Below are positions 6,614 to 9,002 of a stretch of 9,002 nucleotides of DNA, piece by piece. The notes beneath the pieces were generated by a model. That model saw only the letters and a list, made by a program, of their open reading frames with translations, did not search any database and was not told where the DNA came from. A program made the position numbers and the translations under genes. How positions within the stretch are numbered: position 1 is the first letter of the stretch; every line of letters starts with the position of its first letter. Source of the stretch: an uncultured Clostridia bacterium (GTDB lineage: Bacteria; Bacillota; Clostridia; RGIG6154); contig CAKSHV010000042.1 of assembly GCA_934457515.1 (NCBI GenBank), forward strand, positions 1 through 9,002, written 5' to 3'.

Positions 6614-7108
6614 TTAGTATTCAATACCCTCTCTTGCAGGTACCCCTTTTTCATAAATGTGTTTCACAGCTTTCATTTCGGTGACGTAATCCGCCGCCTC
6701 GATAAAGCTTTCTGGCGCATTTCGCCCCGTCAGCACCACTTCGGCAGAAGCGGTTTTTAAAAATGCAAGCACTTCGGATTCGGGAATAAATCCGTACCGC
6801 ATGGCGGAAATAATCTCGTCTAAAACCAGCATATCGCACTTTTGTGCTTTTGCCTCCTGCCAAAGGGCATACATCAGCTTTCCCACATGCGCTTTTTCTT
6901 CGTCCGTCATTTGAAAAACAAAGCCGAACGGCTCGGACGCACGCTTAAAGTGTACTTTGCCTTTCAGTGCAATACACTCCCCGCTTTCCTCCGATTTTAA
7001 AAACTGATAAAAGAAAACCGTGCCGCCGCGCCCCGCACAGCGTGCGGCAAGCCCTGCAGCACAGGTGGTTTTTCCTTTTCCGTCACCCGTATACACATGA
7101 ATTGCCAT
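6614..7108 (-). CDS. cobO: Corrinoid (cob(I)alamin) ATP:Co adenosyltransferase, CobA/CobO/BtuR family
   Basis: This enzyme transfers the adenosyl group of ATP to cobalt of reduced corrinoids, making adenosylcobalamin in the cytoplasm. The 164-residue protein starts right at the nucleotide-binding fold, without the N-terminal extension seen in some relatives. The P-loop GDGKGKTT is at 8-15, FYQFLKSE at 33-40, the Walker-B-like MLVLDEI at 93-99, and the family-specific VLTGRNAPESFIEAADYVTE at 125-144. The end MKAVKHIYEKGVPAREGIEY is also typical. The start at 7106-7108 has CGGAGA seven bases upstream and lies 33 bases after the DUF212 gene. No cobalamin riboswitch or other B12 gene is in the window, so here it may act on salvaged corrinoid. 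Symbols cobA, cobO and btuR are all used for this family. Confidence 0.93.
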   Translation of the reverse strand: MAIHVYTGDGKGKTTCAAGLAARCAGRGGTVFFYQFLKSEESGECIALKGKVHFKRASEPFGFVFQMTDEEKAHVGKLMYALWQEAKAQKCDMLVLDEIISAMRYGFIPESEVLAFLKTASAEVVLTGRNAPESFIEAADYVTEMKAVKHIYEKGVPAREGIEY

Positions 7109-7141
7109 AAAAAATCTCCGTTTCAGTGCCTAAAATTGCCT

Positions 7142-7597
7142 TTAAAAGACGGGCATAAACAAGCCGACAACAATGCCGAGCAAACAACCCGCAAAAACCT
7201 GAAAAGGTGTGTGCCCCAAAAGTTCTTTTAAATTTTCGCCTGCAAGCTCAAAATTCTGTTCCCGCAGATGTTCCACAATCTGGTTAATCATTTTTGCATG
7301 ATATCCCGCCTGACGGCGGACACCCGTTGCATCATACATTACAACCGCCGAAACAACCATAGCAAGAGCAAAATCAATGGAGGCAAAGCCCTCTGTTCTA
7401 AGAATCATCACCGTCGCCGAAACCACCAGGGATGAATGAGAACTGGGCATGCCGCCCGATGCAAAAAAAGCGTGAATATTGCATTTCTTCAAAAAAATCA
7501 ACTCGTATAAAAATTTCCAAAACTGTGCCAAAAACCAACCGACAAACGCGCAATTGATAACAGGATTGGAAACAAGCTGTGCCGCAAAATTCATCAT
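7142..7597 (-). CDS. Divergent PAP2 family membrane protein (DUF212, YuiD-like)
   Basis: This is a 151-residue membrane protein of the DUF212 family, distantly related to PAP2 phosphatases and vanadium haloperoxidases. Conserved blocks are FASGGMPSSHSSLVV (45-59), YDATGVRRQAGYHAKMINQ (88-106, containing an R-x5-H) and KELLGHTPFQVFAG (124-137). Hydrophobic segments lie at about 9-36, 52-67, 73-88 and 132-150. The GGMPSSHSS and R-x5-H motifs match PAP2 catalytic motifs, so a lipid-phosphate phosphatase role is reasonable but unproven. It follows the prenyl diphosphate synthase gene with an ATGA overlap (stop TGA within ATGATGA), which suggests a prenyl phosphate or diphosphate as the substrate. 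The first or second of two adjacent ATG codons could be used; no strong ribosome site is visible, so coupling is likely. Confidence 0.9.
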   Translation of the reverse strand: MMNFAAQLVSNPVINCAFVGWFLAQFWKFLYELIFLKKCNIHAFFASGGMPSSHSSLVVSATVMILRTEGFASIDFALAMVVSAVVMYDATGVRRQAGYHAKMINQIVEHLREQNFELAGENLKELLGHTPFQVFAGCLLGIVVGLFMPVF

Positions 7598-8481
7598 TTA
7601 TCCCTGCTTTCCAGGCGTGCGGCAAGCTGAATCAAAAATTCTGCCCTCTCGCCGAACGTGCCCGATAATATTTCTTCCGCATTTTTCGTACACTCTTTAA
7701 TCATTTCACGGGATTTCTGCTCACCGTAAACCGAAAGATATGTACTCTTATTACATTCTATGTCGCTTCCCTTTGTTTTGCCGGTATCGGCTTTCGGATC
7801 GTTGTCCAGCAAATCGTCCACAAGCTGAAAAGCAAGACCGATTTGCTCGCCGTATGCCCTTCCCGCAGCCAGTGCCTTTTCGTCGCCGCCGCCAAGCAAA
7901 ATGCCCGCACACACAGCCGCACAGAACAAAGCACCCGTTTTTAGGCGGTTTAACTGAACAATAACCGCCTCGGAAGCCTGTTTTCCCTCATAGCTTAAGT
8001 CAATCTGCTGGCCGCCGAACATGCCGTTTATACCCGCATATTTTGCAATCAGCGCCATGGCGCGCGCATCTTTTTCGCTTTTTACGGCGCTTGCCATCAA
8101 TTCAAACGGTAAAACCAACAAAGCGTCACCCGCAAGAATTGCAGTTGCCTCACCGAACATTTTGTGGTTTGTGGGTCTGCCGCGCCGCAAATCGTCGTCG
8201 TCCATTGCGGGCAAATCGTCATGAATCAGAGAGCTTGTGTGAATCATTTCCATTGCCGCCGCAAACGGAACCGCATCTTGAACATTTCCGCCCGCCATTT
8301 CACACGCCGCAAGCAGCATAACGGGGCGGATTCGTTTTCCGCCCGCAAGCAAGCTGTACGAGCAGGCTTTCGGCAAAACCTCGTAATAGCTTTTGACCGA
8401 TTCAAGCCCCGACATGGTTTCTTTTAAGAAATCCTCTGTCAGCTTTTTATATGCGTCAAATGTTTCAGAAAAATTTTGCAT
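7594..8481 (-). CDS. ispA: Polyprenyl diphosphate synthase (farnesyl/geranylgeranyl diphosphate synthase)
   Basis: This trans-prenyltransferase condenses isopentenyl diphosphate onto allylic diphosphates to make C15 or longer chains for undecaprenyl phosphate, quinones or other isoprenoids. Its 295 residues fit the family. LLAGGKRIRPVML (44-56) binds isopentenyl diphosphate. The first Asp-rich motif HDDLPAMDDDDLRRGRPT (87-104) has the bacterial two-residue insertion. GGQQIDL is at 156-162, LKTGALF at 180-186, and the second Asp-rich motif LVDDLLD at 220-226. The fifth residue before the first Asp is Ser83, where short-chain bacterial farnesyl synthases usually have Tyr, so the product may be longer than C15. 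The start ATG directly abuts the xseB stop (TAAATG) with AAGGAGA seven bases before it, inside xseB. The family is certain; the chain length is not. Confidence 0.95.
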   Translation of the reverse strand: MQNFSETFDAYKKLTEDFLKETMSGLESVKSYYEVLPKACSYSLLAGGKRIRPVMLLAACEMAGGNVQDAVPFAAAMEMIHTSSLIHDDLPAMDDDDLRRGRPTNHKMFGEATAILAGDALLVLPFELMASAVKSEKDARAMALIAKYAGINGMFGGQQIDLSYEGKQASEAVIVQLNRLKTGALFCAAVCAGILLGGGDEKALAAGRAYGEQIGLAFQLVDDLLDNDPKADTGKTKGSDIECNKSTYLSVYGEQKSREMIKECTKNAEEILSGTFGERAEFLIQLAARLESRDK

Positions 8482-8706
8482 TTACAGTTCTCCTTCAAAT
8501 TCTTTTTCGGAAATGCCGCCCTCGCCTTTGGCTAAAACCGTCACCTTTTGCTGTGCGTCATCTAACATTTTATTGCACTTTTTTGCAATTTTCACGCCCT
8601 CTTCATATAAAGAAAGGGTATCGTCCAAATTTGCGTCGCCGTTTTCCAAACCGCGCACAATTTCCTCCAAGCGCTCCATATATTGTTCAAACTTTTTCTC
8701 AGCCAT
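8482..8706 (-). CDS. xseB: Exodeoxyribonuclease VII small subunit
   Basis: XseB binds in several copies to XseA to form exonuclease VII, which degrades single-stranded DNA from both ends to short oligonucleotides and helps in repair. The 74-residue length is typical. The conserved helical hairpin is visible: YMERLEEIVRGLENGDANLD (9-28), LSLYEEGVKIAKKCNKML (31-48), with the usual charged C-terminus. The start has AAAGGA nine bases upstream, overlapping the end of xseA, whose stop is one base away. The xseB stop is fused to the ispA start, an arrangement common in Bacillota. Confidence 0.95.
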   Translation of the reverse strand: MAEKKFEQYMERLEEIVRGLENGDANLDDTLSLYEEGVKIAKKCNKMLDDAQQKVTVLAKGEGGISEKEFEGEL

Positions 8707-8707
8707 A

Positions 8708-9002
8708 TTATTTATTCCTTTCCGTGCGAACCACTTCCGAAATCACAATGCCGTCTGTCACAAGCGTTTTTATCTCCTCGCCCGCCTGCACATCCGAAAC
8801 CGTCTTTACGGCTTTTCCGTCTGCGTTTTCGGTTACCGAATACCCGCGGGACAAAACCTGAAGCGGGCTCATGGAGTGAAGTGCCGCCGCATTTTTTGCA
8901 AAACTTTCCCGCGAGGCGGATAATTTTTTCTCTGCCGCCAGCTGCATGCGCTTTAAATTGGCGTCAATCAACAGCCGCTTTTGGTTATATGCGTTAATCA
9001 CA
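8708..9002 (-). CDS. xseA: Exodeoxyribonuclease VII large subunit, C-terminal end only
   Basis: This is the catalytic-subunit gene of exonuclease VII, cut off by the window edge; the 5' part lies beyond base 9002. The visible 97 complete codons show the end of the long coiled-coil region (NLKRMQLAAEKKLSASRESF), then the hallmark LHSMSPLQVLSRGYSVTEN and the small C-terminal barrel (VKTVSDVQAGEEIKTLVTDG). The nuclease domain and OB fold are outside the window. The GTG at 8999-9001 is an internal Val codon, not a start. The xseB gene follows after one base, so both subunits come from one message. Confidence 0.95.
   Translation of the reverse strand, partial: VINAYNQKRLLIDANLKRMQLAAEKKLSASRESFAKNAAALHSMSPLQVLSRGYSVTENADGKAVKTVSDVQAGEEIKTLVTDGIVISEVVRTERNK

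Noticed and set aside
7109..7141. Possible promoter or cobalamin riboswitch before cobO
   Set aside because: The gap is only 33 bases, with a ribosome site but no -35/-10 pair; far too short for a B12 riboswitch.
8393..8923. 176-codon plus-strand open frame (and the overlapping 8451-8861 frame) opposite ispA, xseB and xseA
   Set aside because: It is antisense to three firmly identified genes and its Ser/Phe-rich translation has no recognisable domain.
8999..9001. GTG as start of a 97-residue protein at the window end
   Set aside because: The sequence is the C-terminus of XseA, so the codon is an internal valine and the gene continues beyond the window.

Overview
The window looks like a chromosomal segment of a Clostridia-type Bacillota, probably an uncultured or gut member. 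The signs are AGGAGG-type ribosome sites before most genes, a SpoIID/LytB-family gene beside queA, an xseA-xseB-ispA cluster followed by a YuiD-like (DUF212) gene, and a class A penicillin-binding protein with a cysteine-containing clostridial-style tail. No species can be named from the sequence. Nothing here looks like a phage, insertion sequence, CRISPR array, tRNA or rRNA.

Layout. Bases 1-1590 (+) are the 3' part of a class A PBP (PBP1A type): the end of the linker, the complete transpeptidase domain and a Cys-rich extracellular tail, closed by a hairpin terminator at 1635-1677. Bases 1737-2833 (+) hold a two-gene unit: an ArsR-family repressor whose only good start is a non-canonical ACG, then a TM1586-type nitroreductase-like flavoprotein. 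This unit is poorer in G+C than its surroundings and ends at a strong terminator (2900-2923). Bases 2969-9002 (-) are a tightly packed block transcribed toward the PBP side. In transcription order it reads: xseA (3' end only), xseB, ispA-type prenyl diphosphate synthase, a DUF212/YuiD divergent-PAP2 membrane protein, cobO-type cobalamin adenosyltransferase, a DUF624 (YesL-like) membrane protein, a DUF523 protein (TudS relatives), a SpoIID/LytB protein and queA. A hairpin terminator follows at 2949-2964.

How the genes fit together. The minus-strand block mixes DNA repair (exonuclease VII), isoprenoid synthesis (the ispA product supplies precursors for undecaprenyl phosphate or quinones), a membrane PAP2-like candidate phosphatase, B12 cofactor activation, a sulfur/Fe-S related protein, a cell-wall protein and tRNA queuosine synthesis. 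ATGA overlaps (ispA/DUF212, DUF624/DUF523), TAA-ATG abutment (xseB/ispA) and gaps of 1-41 bases suggest an operon. A good internal promoter (TTGAAA-17-TACAAT on the minus strand, 5350-5378) would let spoIID-queA be expressed separately. The plus- and minus-strand units converge at 2834-2968, where two terminators sit back to back.

Most deserving of a second look: the non-canonical start of the ArsR gene, its 65-base overlap with the nitroreductase gene and the low-G+C character of that pair; the small residue before the first Asp-rich motif of the prenyl synthase, which bears on product length; and the coupled DUF624-DUF523 pair of unknown purpose. I did not find a clearly new multi-gene system.
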